Source: an uncultured Acetatifactor sp. (GTDB lineage: Bacteria; Bacillota; Clostridia; Lachnospirales; Lachnospiraceae). Taken from it: a stretch of 64,000 nt of DNA. Each line of letters begins with the position of its first letter. Within the stretch, counting starts at the first letter, position 1. The notes under the pieces are model-generated. The model was not told the DNA's origin. It searched no databases and saw nothing but the letters and a program-made list of their open reading frames with translations. The stretch is taken from contig CANPXL010000002.1 in assembly GCA_947586055.1 (NCBI GenBank), positions 62,001 to 126,000 of the forward strand, in the 5' to 3' direction. Shown here one piece after another: positions 45,079 through 54,775 of this stretch. The position numbers and the translations under genes were made by a program.

Positions 45079-45671
45079 GCACCCTTATCATTGTAATACT
45101 CATCGCCCATAATGTAAAGCGTCAGAAAAAAACCCGAGAAAAGGCCGAAGCCGAATTCTGGGCCCGGGAACGTATGGCAAACTCCGTCCGGCGCAAGTCC
45201 TTGGACGGTCTCGACTATATCACGATCCCTCTGGAGTCCTTCCCCACCCATATCCTGAGAGAGAACAGCGCCGTGGCGGAGTGCATCGAGACGCTGGAAG
45301 CCCTGACCGCCCGGAAGATCGTCAATCTCACGGGCTACACCAACACGGATCTGAAGCTGGAATACGGCGCCGCCAACATCACCGCTCTGTCGGAATACGA
45401 CCAGAACTACACCGTGCTTGTACGCACTCTGCAGAAATGGGCCGACACGCTGATAGACGCGGGCTATCCGCAGGAAGCCTGTGTCCTGATGGAATTTGCG
45501 GTGAATACCGGCACCGACGTCGGGCACACCTATTACCGGCTGGCCGAATATTACGCATCCAAGGGCGAGGAAGACCAGATCCGGCGCTTAAAGGGCATGG
45601 CGGGCTCCCTTCGGGGCTCCGGCCGGGATCTTATCCTGAAGCATCTGGGCCGGGAATATCCCCGGATCTGA
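45057..45671 (+). CDS. Membrane-anchored hypothetical protein
   Basis: The 204-residue protein has one N-terminal hydrophobic segment (FALIASTLIIVILIAHNV), then a charged linker and a helical domain (CIETLEALTARKIVNLTGYTNTDLKLEYGAANI... ALSEYDQNYTVLVRTLQKWADTLIDAG) that looks TPR-like near the C-terminus (ACVLMEFAVNTGTDVGHTYYRLAEYY). GGAG lies 9 bases before the ATG. It is divergent from the 35-residue membrane protein and no family is recognised with confidence. Confidence 0.7.
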   Translation: MNFALIASTLIIVILIAHNVKRQKKTREKAEAEFWARERMANSVRRKSLDGLDYITIPLESFPTHILRENSAVAECIETLEALTARKIVNLTGYTNTDLKLEYGAANITALSEYDQNYTVLVRTLQKWADTLIDAGYPQEACVLMEFAVNTGTDVGHTYYRLAEYYASKGEEDQIRRLKGMAGSLRGSGRDLILKHLGREYPRI

Positions 45672-45760
45672 AGCCCATCCCGTCTATTGTATTCTATATG
45701 CAGACAGCCGCCGGATTATGACTTCCGCAAGACAATAACAGCACAGCTGCGGCACAGAAC

Positions 45761-46612
45761 TTACAGGGCGAACCGTCTCTCCAGCTGTTTCCAGAAGGTC
45801 TCCGGCACATGGCTAAAGTCGTTGGTTCCCATGCCTTTCGCCTCTTTCATCACTTCCAACACACATTGATAAAAATAATTCACGCCTGTGACCAGCGTCT
45901 TTTTCACGGCTTTGGTCAGCGTCATTCCCATTTCCTCCACGCCGCCCTCTCCGAAAGCCGCCAGATATCCGTCCACGTCGTAGGGGATGGAGAAAAATTC
46001 CTCCCGCCAGCCCTGTCCGTCGCCGGAAAGCACGGCAAACTGGGCCCGTCTCCCCACGCCGTCTACGGCAAGTCCCAGAGAGCCGGGATTGAGATACATC
46101 TTTCCCTCCTGACGGTAAATCTCCTGATGATGGCTGTGGCCGCCCAGCAGGAAACGCCCGTGCAGTTCCCGCAGGGCCTTCTGTTTCAATCCCCGCTCCT
46201 CCTGCGTGTTGCCGCGCACTCTCCCGGGTACGCCGTGGCAGCAAAAAAGGACGGGACAGCCCGCAAGCGAAACCTCCCGCTCCGTGGGAAGGGATCCCAG
46301 AAAGTCCAGTTCTTCCTTTCCCAGACGGTTCAGCGTATAAAGAAGCGCGCCTGAATTGGAAGAAGGCTTCCAGCCCAGGTGATTATCCAAATTCTGAAGC
46401 AGGTAATCTTCCCTGTTTCCCCGGAGAAGATAACAGGGGTAACGTTCGCTCATCCCGTGGACAAGGGCGAGCGTCCGCTCCGGATACGGCCCGTCCGTCA
46501 CATAATCCCCCAGACAGATCACGCCGTCAACAGGATGTTCCTCCAGAAAGAAAAGAAAGGCCTCCAACGCCTTGAAGTTGCTGTGTATGTCGCTGATGAC
46601 TGCAATTCTCAT
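45761..46612 (-). CDS. Metallophosphoesterase-family protein
   Basis: The 283-residue protein has calcineurin-like phosphoesterase motifs: DIHSN (residues 7-11), GDYVTDGP, GNREDYL, and the late GGHSHH with LNPGSLGL. It resembles YfcE/YmdB-like phosphodiesterases with two metal ions and an unknown substrate. It starts 12 bases after the galK stop on the same strand, so the two are probably one transcript. Confidence 0.88.
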   Translation of the reverse strand: MRIAVISDIHSNFKALEAFLFFLEEHPVDGVICLGDYVTDGPYPERTLALVHGMSERYPCYLLRGNREDYLLQNLDNHLGWKPSSNSGALLYTLNRLGKEELDFLGSLPTEREVSLAGCPVLFCCHGVPGRVRGNTQEERGLKQKALRELHGRFLLGGHSHHQEIYRQEGKMYLNPGSLGLAVDGVGRRAQFAVLSGDGQGWREEFFSIPYDVDGYLAAFGEGGVEEMGMTLTKAVKKTLVTGVNYFYQCVLEVMKEAKGMGTNDFSHVPETFWKQLERRFAL

Positions 46613-46624
46613 GCTTTTTATGCC

Positions 46625-47788
46625 TCACAGAACTTCGGGGCCGCCCCCGATCTCTACCGCATAAAAATCCGCCGCGTAGCCGATTTTTTTCAGATAAGCC
46701 GCTCCCACCTGTTCCGTAAAGCGTTCGATGGCACCGTCCTTTACAATACTGACCGTACAGCCGCCAAATCCCGCGCCGGTCATCCGGGAACCGATGACGC
46801 CATCCACCTTCCACGCCTCTTCCACCAGCGTGTCGAGCTCTGTTCCCGTCACTTCATAGTCATCCCGCAGAGATCTGTGGGACGCGTTCATCAGCTGTCC
46901 GAACGCCTCGATGTCCCCCTTCTTCAGCGCCTCCACCGCGCGGATCGTCCTACGGTTTTCGTATACCGCATGCCGCGCCCGCTTTCTGTGCACTTCGCTC
47001 TGAATGGCGGACTGATATTTTTCAAAACCGGCCTCGTCCAGATCGCCCAGGCTGTTGATTTTTACCTTTTCCTGAAGCTCCGCCAGAGCCGTCTCACACT
47101 CGCTGCGGCGTTCATTGTATTTTGAGTCCCCGAGACCGCGCTTTTTGTTGCTGCAGGCGATGACGATCTTCGCGCCCTTCAGAACAAGCGGCGCATATTC
47201 ATAGGAAAGGTCCGCCGTGTCAAGGAAAATGGCGTTATCCTTCTTTCCCATTGCGATGGCAAACTGGTCCATGATGCCGCAGTTGACCCCGTTGAACTGA
47301 TTCTCGGAATACTGCCCGATCAGCGCCAGATCCTGATTGGTGACCGAAAATCCGAAAAACTCTCTCAGCATGGCGCCCGTCAGCACCTCCACGGACGCGG
47401 AGGAAGAAAGGCCGGAGCCGTTAGGAATATTGCCGCTTAACAGGATATCCATGCCTGCCGGAATCTTCATTCCCCTCTGTTCAAAGGCCCACATAACCCC
47501 CTTGGGATAGTTGGTCCAATCCGCTTCTTTTGAGGGAACGAGCTCATCCAGCGAGGTTTCGATCACGCCTTTGCTTTCAAAGTTCATGGAAAAGAACCGC
47601 AGTTTTCTGTCGTTCCGCACCCGCGCCGCCGCGTAGGTCCCGATGGTCAGCGCGCAGGGGAAAACATGTCCGCCGTTATAGTCGGTATGTTCCCCGATCA
47701 GATTTACCCGTCCGGGCGCGAAAAAGACCCTTGCGCCGGCAGCATCGCCGTAGATTTCCTGAAACTTATTTAATACGAGCTCTTTCAT
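46625..47788 (-). CDS. galK: Galactokinase
   Basis: GalK phosphorylates galactose to galactose-1-phosphate in the Leloir pathway. The 387-residue GHMP kinase has the galactokinase signature GRVNLIGEHTDYNGG (residues 26-40), the ATP loop SGNIPNGSGLSSSASVEV and the C-terminal GAGFGGCTVSIV. GGAG lies 5 bases before the ATG at 47788. No galT or galE follows here, which is unlike many gal operons. The frame extends to 47833 without similarity. Confidence 0.96.
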   Translation of the reverse strand: MKELVLNKFQEIYGDAAGARVFFAPGRVNLIGEHTDYNGGHVFPCALTIGTYAAARVRNDRKLRFFSMNFESKGVIETSLDELVPSKEADWTNYPKGVMWAFEQRGMKIPAGMDILLSGNIPNGSGLSSSASVEVLTGAMLREFFGFSVTNQDLALIGQYSENQFNGVNCGIMDQFAIAMGKKDNAIFLDTADLSYEYAPLVLKGAKIVIACSNKKRGLGDSKYNERRSECETALAELQEKVKINSLGDLDEAGFEKYQSAIQSEVHRKRARHAVYENRRTIRAVEALKKGDIEAFGQLMNASHRSLRDDYEVTGTELDTLVEEAWKVDGVIGSRMTGAGFGGCTVSIVKDGAIERFTEQVGAAYLKKIGYAADFYAVEIGGGPEVL

Positions 47789-47848
47789 AATTTCTCCGTT
47801 TCCGCGCCACAGACATGGCGCCCTGCTTTCCAATCAATTCCTGAATTT

Positions 47849-47877
47849 AGAATAGCACGACGTAGTAAAATTGGCAA
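47849..47877 (-). promoter_or_regulatory. Promoter for galK
   Basis: TTGCCA (47877-47872), a 17-base spacer and TATTCT (47854-47849) on the minus strand, 60 bases before the ATG. Confidence 0.65.
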
Positions 47878-47921
47878 CCGTATTAAGCAGTATTAATCTT
47901 TCCTCAATTTATTTCTTTATA

Positions 47922-47950
47922 TTGCGCATAAGGGAAGTTTACGGTATATT
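47922..47950 (+). promoter_or_regulatory. Promoter for the GT11 fucosyltransferase gene
   Basis: TTGCGC (47922-47927), a 17-base spacer and TATATT (47945-47950), 45 bases before the ATG at 47996. The region is A/T-rich. Confidence 0.5.
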
Positions 47951-47995
47951 TGAATTACAGTTCCTCATTTATTTTTATTATAGAGGGGTTTGTTT

Positions 47996-48889
47996 ATGAA
48001 AATACAGTTCTTGAACGGCGGCCTTGCCAATCAGGTATTTCAATATATCTTTGCCAGATACTATGAGCTATCCCACCCCGGTGAGATCATGTATCTGGAC
48101 GATTCTTATTTTGCCTTGAACACAGTTCACAACGGATATGAACTGGAATCTGTCTTTGGCTTAAAACCGCACATGTTAAGTGAATGCTTTGACGACGAAG
48201 TGTGGAGTTTTATTTTAGAGGAACGCAGGAAAGGGAAAAGTGTTCCTACCATACTGTGTGAAAATGAAATACCATTCTACATATTATCTGAAGTAGGTGA
48301 TACTTACAACGGGTTCAATCCTTTTTCCGGGCCGGTACAATACACACCCTGTAATCAATACCATCCGGAAATACTGGATCTTCCCGGTGATGTCTATTAT
48401 CATGGCTACTGGATCAACAAAAACTGGTTCGCAAAATACCAGAATGTTTTTCTGCAGGAGTTCCATTTCCCCGAGATCACAGATTCCCGCAATCAGGAAT
48501 ATCTGCAAAGAATCCGCCGGACCGATTCCGTGTCCATACACATCCGCCGCGGAGATTATGTAAATATAGGCCGCGCAAAGCCGGCAGAATTTTTTCGGGT
48601 ACAGATAGAAACCTTCCTCAACGCCAAACTGTCCGGACATTGGCATCTGTTCGTTTTTTCCGATGATATTCCATGGTGCAGAGAGCATCAGGAAGAGCTG
48701 GCGTTAAACTCCTTCCCTGAGGTTACCTTTGTGGAAGGAAACACGCAGGGCAAAAATTACATAGACATGTACCTGATGACTCAATGCAAGGGCATGATTA
48801 TCTCCAACAGCGCATTTTGTTATCTGGCCGCGCTGCTGAATACCGCAAAGCAAATTTATGTGAATCCCTTCCCGGATAGAGAATTGTGA
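47996..48889 (+). CDS. GT11 alpha-1,2-fucosyltransferase-like glycosyltransferase
   Basis: The 297-residue protein matches family GT11: the opening MKIQFLNGGLANQVFQYIFA, the GDP-fucose-binding motif SIHIRRGDYV, and YIDMYLMTQCKGMIISNSAFCYLAALL near the end. Members add fucose in alpha-1,2 linkage to surface glycans. It converges on the glycosyltransferase pair linked to flagellin, so a role in flagellin or other surface glycan decoration is possible but unproven. The gene is noticeably richer in A/T than its galK neighbour, suggesting recent transfer. The ATG at 47996 follows GGGG. Confidence 0.87.
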   Translation: MKIQFLNGGLANQVFQYIFARYYELSHPGEIMYLDDSYFALNTVHNGYELESVFGLKPHMLSECFDDEVWSFILEERRKGKSVPTILCENEIPFYILSEVGDTYNGFNPFSGPVQYTPCNQYHPEILDLPGDVYYHGYWINKNWFAKYQNVFLQEFHFPEITDSRNQEYLQRIRRTDSVSIHIRRGDYVNIGRAKPAEFFRVQIETFLNAKLSGHWHLFVFSDDIPWCREHQEELALNSFPEVTFVEGNTQGKNYIDMYLMTQCKGMIISNSAFCYLAALLNTAKQIYVNPFPDREL

Positions 48890-48904
48890 AAGGTGCGGGC
48901 ATTT

Positions 48905-50863
48905 TCAGCTCTCCCGGATCACCTTCTTACATAATTCCTTTAAATTTGGATACGCCTTGGCGGCATCCGCGACCTTCCTGAGGAACAGGCTATGATCCTG
49001 ATCTTTTACCGCACCGGCCTGCATGATATACCATGCGAACTGATAGCAGGGCGGCATTGCAGAAAACATCTTTCCCATAAATACATCCTCTTTGTAAAGA
49101 ACAGCGGCGCATGACACCCAGTATTGGGATAATTGGAACAAGTCCGACCAGACTTCTTCCGCCGAACCGAATCCCGATACCTTTTCCTTTTCCCGCAATC
49201 TCTTTTCCATCAAAAGCGCGCTGACAGAAAGATAGCGCAGATCCGTTTTTTCCAATCCGCAGATCAGACACAGATATGCTTTCTCAAAGACCTTTAGATC
49301 GACCACATTACATAACCGTTGCACCATTTCCATCCACCTGTACTGATTAAAGTCAGTCAGATAGGCATTGAGATTAATCTTTAACCTTTGCAGGCTGCTC
49401 CAATACGCTTCATCCTCCAAAAAGAAAGGATAACCTTCCTGCTTCATTTTTTCCAGGGCAGACACTGCCGTTGTCCTATCTCCCTCCTTTGCGGCGTAAA
49501 TCAGGTGATAAGAACAAAGCTTTGCGTCTTCCGGCGAAACCCGGGATAAGTATTTCAACAGAATTTCTTTTCCCTGCTCTTCCAGCTTATCTATGGCCGA
49601 ATAGAGAGCAGGCCTTTTGTCTTTTTTTCCATAGATGACGTTTAAAATCAGAGAATACGCCTGATGATACGGCACATGCGTGGTAAGGCTTACTATATCT
49701 GAGGCTGTATGATCCTGCAGCGAAAGATCCCCGTCCTGCCAGTTGACATCATTACACGCGTTTTCCGCTTTTTCCCACTCTTTCAGGATCACATAGATAT
49801 GGATCCGCAGCAGCTTCAGCCGCGAAGCTTCCGTATCATCCACATATCTTGCACACTCCGAAAAGGCGTCCAGCGAATAATGGTCAGGATACCGGTCCCA
49901 CTCCTTCTTTTCGACATAAAACCGGTCGATGTACTCTAACGTCTCTCTATATTTTTTGAACTGATAACACAATTCCGTCATCAGATTGCAGACAAGGGCT
50001 TTAGCCAGAACCACATTGTCCCGCATTTTTAAATATTCCAGCATCTTCCTGCCGGCCTCATATCCATCGGCGTATCGTTTTTGTAAAAGATACATTCTCA
50101 ACTCCAGTCCCATGGCATAGGTAGCGTACTGAGCCCGGACAATCGTTTTCCAGTTCTCTTCGTCCGTCCAAAGCTCCTTACACAGTTCAATGGCGGCAAA
50201 ATACTCCTCTGCCACCGCGTATTCCTGAATCAGCTGCGCGGTGATCTGGGTATCTTCCGGAAAATTTCTGCGATCCTCTATCAGCAGACGGATGTTCCGC
50301 CACGCATGCCGGTCCCTCTCCTCTTTGGAACCATGAGCATAGTTATAGTGATGGGCATAATCCTTCAGATAACAGACTGGACTGTTCAGAGGAAAGAACT
50401 GCTCATGTACCTTTCGGATAAAGCGCGTTCCCTCTTCACGCCTGACCAGCCGTACGACATGGGAATCTCTCCACTGGGTGCCGGATCTGTCCAGATAATT
50501 TCTTATGAGGTATGCGGCGCTGGAATAATTCTGATAATCGCCGGACAGAAAGAAATTTTCCAACTCCCCGGTGCTCTCGAACCACTCGTCATCGTCCAAA
50601 TACATAAGCCACTGACCCTGCGCCTTTTCCACCCCTGCGTTTCTGGCAGCGGAAAAGTCGTCGCACCACTGAAAAGGGACGATCTTATCCGTATACTGCC
50701 GCACAACGTCCATGCAGGCCTGATTTCCTGCGGTATCCACTACGATCAGTTCGCTGGGCACTGTCTCCAGAAGGTGTCTCAGAGACTTCATGCATTTTTC
50801 TATGGTATCTATGCGGTCGCTGACCAGCATGGTAATGGTAAGAATGATGTTTTGACTTGTCAT
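48905..50863 (-). CDS. Family 2 glycosyltransferase, flagellin-linked, copy 1
   Basis: The 652-residue protein has an N-terminal GT-A domain (residues 1-200): LTITMLVSDRIDTIEKCMKS, CDDFSAARNAGVEKAQGQWL and the DxD site YLDDDEWFES. A 450-residue helical region of TPR-like pairs follows. GT2 enzymes of this kind are known beside flagellin genes in Clostridia, where they add sugars to flagellin. Its ATG overlaps the stop of the paralogous gene at 50860 by 4 bases (ATGA). It ends 15 bases from the convergent fucosyltransferase. The acceptor and sugar are inferred, not shown. Confidence 0.85.
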   Translation of the reverse strand: MTSQNIILTITMLVSDRIDTIEKCMKSLRHLLETVPSELIVVDTAGNQACMDVVRQYTDKIVPFQWCDDFSAARNAGVEKAQGQWLMYLDDDEWFESTGELENFFLSGDYQNYSSAAYLIRNYLDRSGTQWRDSHVVRLVRREEGTRFIRKVHEQFFPLNSPVCYLKDYAHHYNYAHGSKEERDRHAWRNIRLLIEDRRNFPEDTQITAQLIQEYAVAEEYFAAIELCKELWTDEENWKTIVRAQYATYAMGLELRMYLLQKRYADGYEAGRKMLEYLKMRDNVVLAKALVCNLMTELCYQFKKYRETLEYIDRFYVEKKEWDRYPDHYSLDAFSECARYVDDTEASRLKLLRIHIYVILKEWEKAENACNDVNWQDGDLSLQDHTASDIVSLTTHVPYHQAYSLILNVIYGKKDKRPALYSAIDKLEEQGKEILLKYLSRVSPEDAKLCSYHLIYAAKEGDRTTAVSALEKMKQEGYPFFLEDEAYWSSLQRLKINLNAYLTDFNQYRWMEMVQRLCNVVDLKVFEKAYLCLICGLEKTDLRYLSVSALLMEKRLREKEKVSGFGSAEEVWSDLFQLSQYWVSCAAVLYKEDVFMGKMFSAMPPCYQFAWYIMQAGAVKDQDHSLFLRKVADAAKAYPNLKELCKKVIRES

Positions 50864-52824
50864 AATGATTTATATTCCTCTATAATTGTTTTACAGGGTT
50901 CCTTTAATTCCGGATAGGCCTTGGCAGCGTCGGCAACCTTCCGGAGAAAAAGCCCCAGATTCTCCTCTTTTACGGCGCCTGCCTGCATCATGTACCACCC
51001 GAACTGGTAACAGGGCGGAATGATGCCGATCAGCTCTCCCATAAACACCTCTTCCCGATAGAGAGAAGCGGCACAGGATACCCAATACTGAGAAAGCAGA
51101 CTGAGCCGGTTCCATAGTTCGCTTAAGGGCAGAAGCCGCCATGCTTCTTCCTGATTCGTTTTGGCCAGAAGCCTTTTCTCCGTCATCAGCGCACCCAGAT
51201 AGAGATAACGCAGATCCGTTTTTTCCATGCCGCGGATCAGGCATACATAAGCTTTCTCACAGGTTTCCATCGATACCAGAGCCCACAGCCGCTTCGCCGT
51301 TTCTATCCAGCTATAAATGCTCAGTTCCGGCATATACTGATTCATATCCACATTTAACTTTTGAAGACTGTCCCAATACTCCTCATCCTCCAGAAACAAA
51401 GGCCAGCCCTGCTGCCGCATCTTTTCCAACGCCGGAATCGCAGCATCCGTATTTTCCTGTTTGCCCGCATAGATAATGTGGTAAGAACACAACCTGACAT
51501 CCTCAGGAGGAATCTGATACAGGTACGGCAAAAGAAGTTCTCTCTTCTCCGGTTTGAGATTGTCAATGGCGGAATAGAGCAGGGCCCGCATCTCCTTTTC
51601 ATGATACAGCGTTCTCAACGCCAAGACGCAGGCAGGGCAGCAGAATCCATTGATCAACAGGGTGATCACATCCCCCGGCGTTTCCATCAGATACATAATG
51701 GCTTCGTCCTGCCAATCCACAGCCTGCAGAGCGGCTTCTGCCTTCTCCCATTCCTTCTGGAGTACGCGAATATGAATCCTCAGCATGGATAACTGAAAGA
51801 ACTCCTTGGAATTCATATATTTTGCGCACTCAGAAAAAGCATCCAACGTTTTTTTATCGGAGTATTGATCCCATTCCTTTCTGCAGACAAAGTATGTGTC
51901 AATATATTCCAACGTCTCCTCGTATTTTCCCAGACGCCAGCAAAATTCCGTCATAAAGTCACAGACGGCCCCCTTCGCAAGAACCGAAATACCTTTCTGC
52001 GACAGCATCTCCCTTCCCGTCGCATATCCATCCGCATATCTTTTCTGCATCACATACAGTCTTTCCTCTGTGATCATGGCATAGGTAGCGTATCGCGCGT
52101 CGAAGGGCGTGTCCCAGCAGTCCTTCCTCTTCCAGATTTCCCTGCAGGACTGAATGGCGGAAAAATATTCGCCTGCGGAGAGGTATTCCTGAATTAACTG
52201 CGCTGTGGTATGGGTATCCTCCGGCATTTCCCTGTGCGTTTCCAACAGCAGCCGGATGTTCCTCCACAGGTGCCGGTTTTTCTCTTCCTGCGACTTATAT
52301 ACATAGCCGTAATGGTGGACATAATCCTGCAGATAACAGACGGGATTATTGATCGGCGTCAGATATTCATGAATCTTTCTGACAAAACGGGTATCTTTTT
52401 CCCGTTTTACAATGCGTATCACATCCGCATCGTTCCATCGACTGCCGGCAGAATCCTCATAGTTTCTCTGAATATATGCCGCGGCGTGATACCTGCGAAA
52501 ATCGCCCGACAAAAAGAAATTTTCCAGCTCTGCGGTGCTTTCAAACCATTCATCGTCATCCAGATACATGAGCCACTGGCCCTGCGCCTTTTCCACCCCC
52601 GCGTTTCTGGCGGCGGAAAAATCGTCGCACCATTTAAAAGCTACGATCTTATCCGTGTACTGCCGCACAATGTCCATACAAGCCTGATTTCCTGCGGTAT
52701 CCACCACGATCAGTTCGCTGGGCACGGCTTCCAGCAGATGCGCTAATGATTTCAGACATTTTTCTATGGTATTCTTACGGTCACTGACCAGCATCGTGAC
52801 GGTAAGCAGTATATTCTCCTTCAT
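50860..52824 (-). CDS. Family 2 glycosyltransferase, flagellin-linked, copy 2
   Basis: A 654-residue paralogue of the preceding GT2. The first 130 residues are almost identical (TAGNQACMD...RQYTDKIV, WCDDFSAARNAGVEKAQGQW, LDDDEWFEST), whereas the helical C-terminal parts have drifted. It lies downstream of flagellin, separated by a terminator, so it may be expressed by read-through or from its own promoter. The pair could modify different flagellin sites or add successive sugars. Function is inferred from the neighbourhood. Confidence 0.85.
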   Translation of the reverse strand: MKENILLTVTMLVSDRKNTIEKCLKSLAHLLEAVPSELIVVDTAGNQACMDIVRQYTDKIVAFKWCDDFSAARNAGVEKAQGQWLMYLDDDEWFESTAELENFFLSGDFRRYHAAAYIQRNYEDSAGSRWNDADVIRIVKREKDTRFVRKIHEYLTPINNPVCYLQDYVHHYGYVYKSQEEKNRHLWRNIRLLLETHREMPEDTHTTAQLIQEYLSAGEYFSAIQSCREIWKRKDCWDTPFDARYATYAMITEERLYVMQKRYADGYATGREMLSQKGISVLAKGAVCDFMTEFCWRLGKYEETLEYIDTYFVCRKEWDQYSDKKTLDAFSECAKYMNSKEFFQLSMLRIHIRVLQKEWEKAEAALQAVDWQDEAIMYLMETPGDVITLLINGFCCPACVLALRTLYHEKEMRALLYSAIDNLKPEKRELLLPYLYQIPPEDVRLCSYHIIYAGKQENTDAAIPALEKMRQQGWPLFLEDEEYWDSLQKLNVDMNQYMPELSIYSWIETAKRLWALVSMETCEKAYVCLIRGMEKTDLRYLYLGALMTEKRLLAKTNQEEAWRLLPLSELWNRLSLLSQYWVSCAASLYREEVFMGELIGIIPPCYQFGWYMMQAGAVKEENLGLFLRKVADAAKAYPELKEPCKTIIEEYKSL

Positions 52825-52872
52825 ATAAAATCCTCATTTTCAGTTTGAGCCTTACCCAGCTCCGACTATCAT

Positions 52873-52902
52873 AAAAAGGGGCGGCTAAAGCCGTCCCTTT
52901 TC
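52873..52902 (-). terminator. Terminator after flagellin
   Basis: Minus-strand stem of 12-13 bp (52901-52889 with 52886-52874, 2-3 base loop, one mismatch) followed by T residues (52877-52873). It lies 43 bases after the flagellin stop. Confidence 0.9.
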
Positions 52903-52944
52903 ATTTTTGGTAGATGGAGTCTGAAACTCCTACAGCGAACTCAA

Positions 52945-54432
52945 TTAGCCAAGTAAGGACAGAACACCCTGGTTAGCCTGATTAGCCTGAGCCAACATTG
53001 CCTGACCTGCCTGAGACAGGATGTTGTTGTTGGAGTACTTCACCATCTCAGTAGCCATATCGGTATCACGGATAGCGGACTCTGCGGATGTGGTATTCTC
53101 AACTACGTTGTCCAAGTTGCTGATGGTATGCTCAAGTCTGTTCTGAACTGCACCAAGTGCGGATCTCTGCGTGGAAACCTTCTGCAGAGCTTCCTTGATG
53201 GTCTCAATCGCATTAAGAGCATTGCTGTCGTCGCCGCCGTCCACTCTCAGACCGTTCACGCCCAGTCCCTTGGAGCTCATCGCTGCCAGGTTCAGGTTGA
53301 TCTGGTTATTGGTGGTTGCATCAGCGCCTACATGCAGGGTCAGGGTTAGATCGCCGGTCAGCGTCTTTTCTGCTTCTACATCATCAGCATCCAGTGTCGT
53401 CAGGTTGCCGAGTGCGTCATACACAAGAGGCGCATCCGCTCTGGCCATCTTATCCCCGTCACTGTTCATGGAGAAGTACCTGCTCAAAGCGTTGGCGGAA
53501 ATCTTGTTTCCATCCTTGTCATAGTAAGCCGCAGCCTCACCTGCTACCTTTGCAGCCGTTGCTCTTGCACCAGTGATCACTGCGCTGACAGACTGGCTGG
53601 GAATATCCGTCGTTGCCCCTGTAACAGTACCGCCCTGAACTGTAATGGTTGCAATCTTCTTGTTGTTGGCATCCAGAATATCAAAAGTGGAACTGGTATC
53701 GCCAGTCGTATTGGTTACCACCTTGTAATTCTGTGCGGCATCTCCGTTCAGCGTAATCGAATAAGAAGTAACTGCCTGTTTCGCGATGGCATCCCATCTG
53801 CTGTACTTGCTTGCGGTAACGCCCTGACCTACGAGAGCCTTTGCCAATGCGTTCTGGTCAACAGAAGCAGCAGTTTCTTCAAAATCAACCGAGAACTGAA
53901 GGCCTGTGGTTGTGTCGGTAATATTGCTTTTACCAGCTGCGCTCATTACGGTTGCTGCTGTGCCCTTGCCCTGAATCTCAGCATAAGAATACACATAAGT
54001 CTTGGAAATGCTGCTGTCGCCCTTTAACAGATAAGCTTCGTTGAACTTGGTGGTCTCGGATACACGGTCGATCTCGGTGGTCAACTGATCGATCTCGTTC
54101 TGGATGTAGGTTCTGTCTGTCTCAGAGTTGGTGCCGTTTGCTGCCTTAACTGCCAGCTCGTTCATTCTCTGAAGCATATCCTGAACTTCGTTCAGTGCAC
54201 CTTCTGCGGTCTGTACTGCGGAGATACCGTCCTGTGCGTTTGCGGAAGCCTGGGTCAGACCTCTGATCTGCTTACGCATTTTCTCACTGATGGACAGGCC
54301 TGCTGCATCGTCAGCCGCGCGGTTGATCTTGTAACCGGAAGACAGCTTCTCTGTGGACTTTGCCTGAGAACCGCTGGTCAGTCCCAGCATTCTGTTGGAG
54401 TTCATTGCTGTTAAGTTGTGTTGTACTACCAT
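52945..54432 (-). CDS. hag: Flagellin
   Basis: The 495-residue filament subunit has conserved N-terminal D0/D1 ([58 protein letters not shown]) and C-terminal D1/D0 ([32 protein letters not shown], ending [11 protein letters not shown]). The variable middle (residues 145-390) is rich in Thr, Ser and Ala and could bear O-glycans, fitting the two GT2 genes downstream. No signal peptide is needed: export uses the flagellar type III system. The ATG follows AAGGAGG; the frame continues upstream to 54615, but those codons lie in the leader. No other flagellar genes are in the window. Confidence 0.97.
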   Translation of the reverse strand: MVVQHNLTAMNSNRMLGLTSGSQAKSTEKLSSGYKINRAADDAAGLSISEKMRKQIRGLTQASANAQDGISAVQTAEGALNEVQDMLQRMNELAVKAANGTNSETDRTYIQNEIDQLTTEIDRVSETTKFNEAYLLKGDSSISKTYVYSYAEIQGKGTAATVMSAAGKSNITDTTTGLQFSVDFEETAASVDQNALAKALVGQGVTASKYSRWDAIAKQAVTSYSITLNGDAAQNYKVVTNTTGDTSSTFDILDANNKKIATITVQGGTVTGATTDIPSQSVSAVITGARATAAKVAGEAAAYYDKDGNKISANALSRYFSMNSDGDKMARADAPLVYDALGNLTTLDADDVEAEKTLTGDLTLTLHVGADATTNNQINLNLAAMSSKGLGVNGLRVDGGDDSNALNAIETIKEALQKVSTQRSALGAVQNRLEHTISNLDNVVENTTSAESAIRDTDMATEMVKYSNNNILSQAGQAMLAQANQANQGVLSLLG

Positions 54433-54775
54433 AAGTTTACCTCCTTGTTTTGACTGCGCAAATCCTTTTGCGTCAGTAATACTGTTATTTAGTTGTAACC
54501 GGATGCGTCCGCCCTCCTGCCGGGCCCTGACGTTTAAGCTTCCACATCCGATTATTACCGCTACGCGGTATAGAGCTTTTTGCAAGAACGATGTTTTTTG
54601 TTTCAACTGCTTCATCGTTGCTTACACTAGATATATCGACGAGGTTTTAAAATACTTTAGAGATGTTTTCAAAAAATTTACGATATTGTTATTAGCTGAT
54701 TTGTCAGGGAGGATTTCTTCACGGATTGCTCAGCAGGTTCAAGTGTATCACTCGCCATTGTATGCTGTATTTCCT
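54433..54775 (-). promoter_or_regulatory. Flagellin leader with sigma-D promoter (343-bp intergenic region)
   Basis: A sigma-D (sigma-28) promoter fits at TAAA (54659-54656), 15-base spacer, GTCGATAT (54640-54633; consensus GCCGATAA). The start near 54625 leaves a leader of about 190 bases. The leader has several GGA motifs, one in the loop of a hairpin (arms near 54451-54474) and one in the ribosome site, as for CsrA-controlled flagellin mRNA in Bacillus. A second hairpin ACCGC/GCGGT lies near 54557-54569. Confidence 0.75.

Noticed and set aside
54678..54758. 26-codon ORF in the flagellin upstream region
   Set aside because: The ribosome site is poorly spaced and there is no similarity to known small proteins such as FlgM; not called as a gene.
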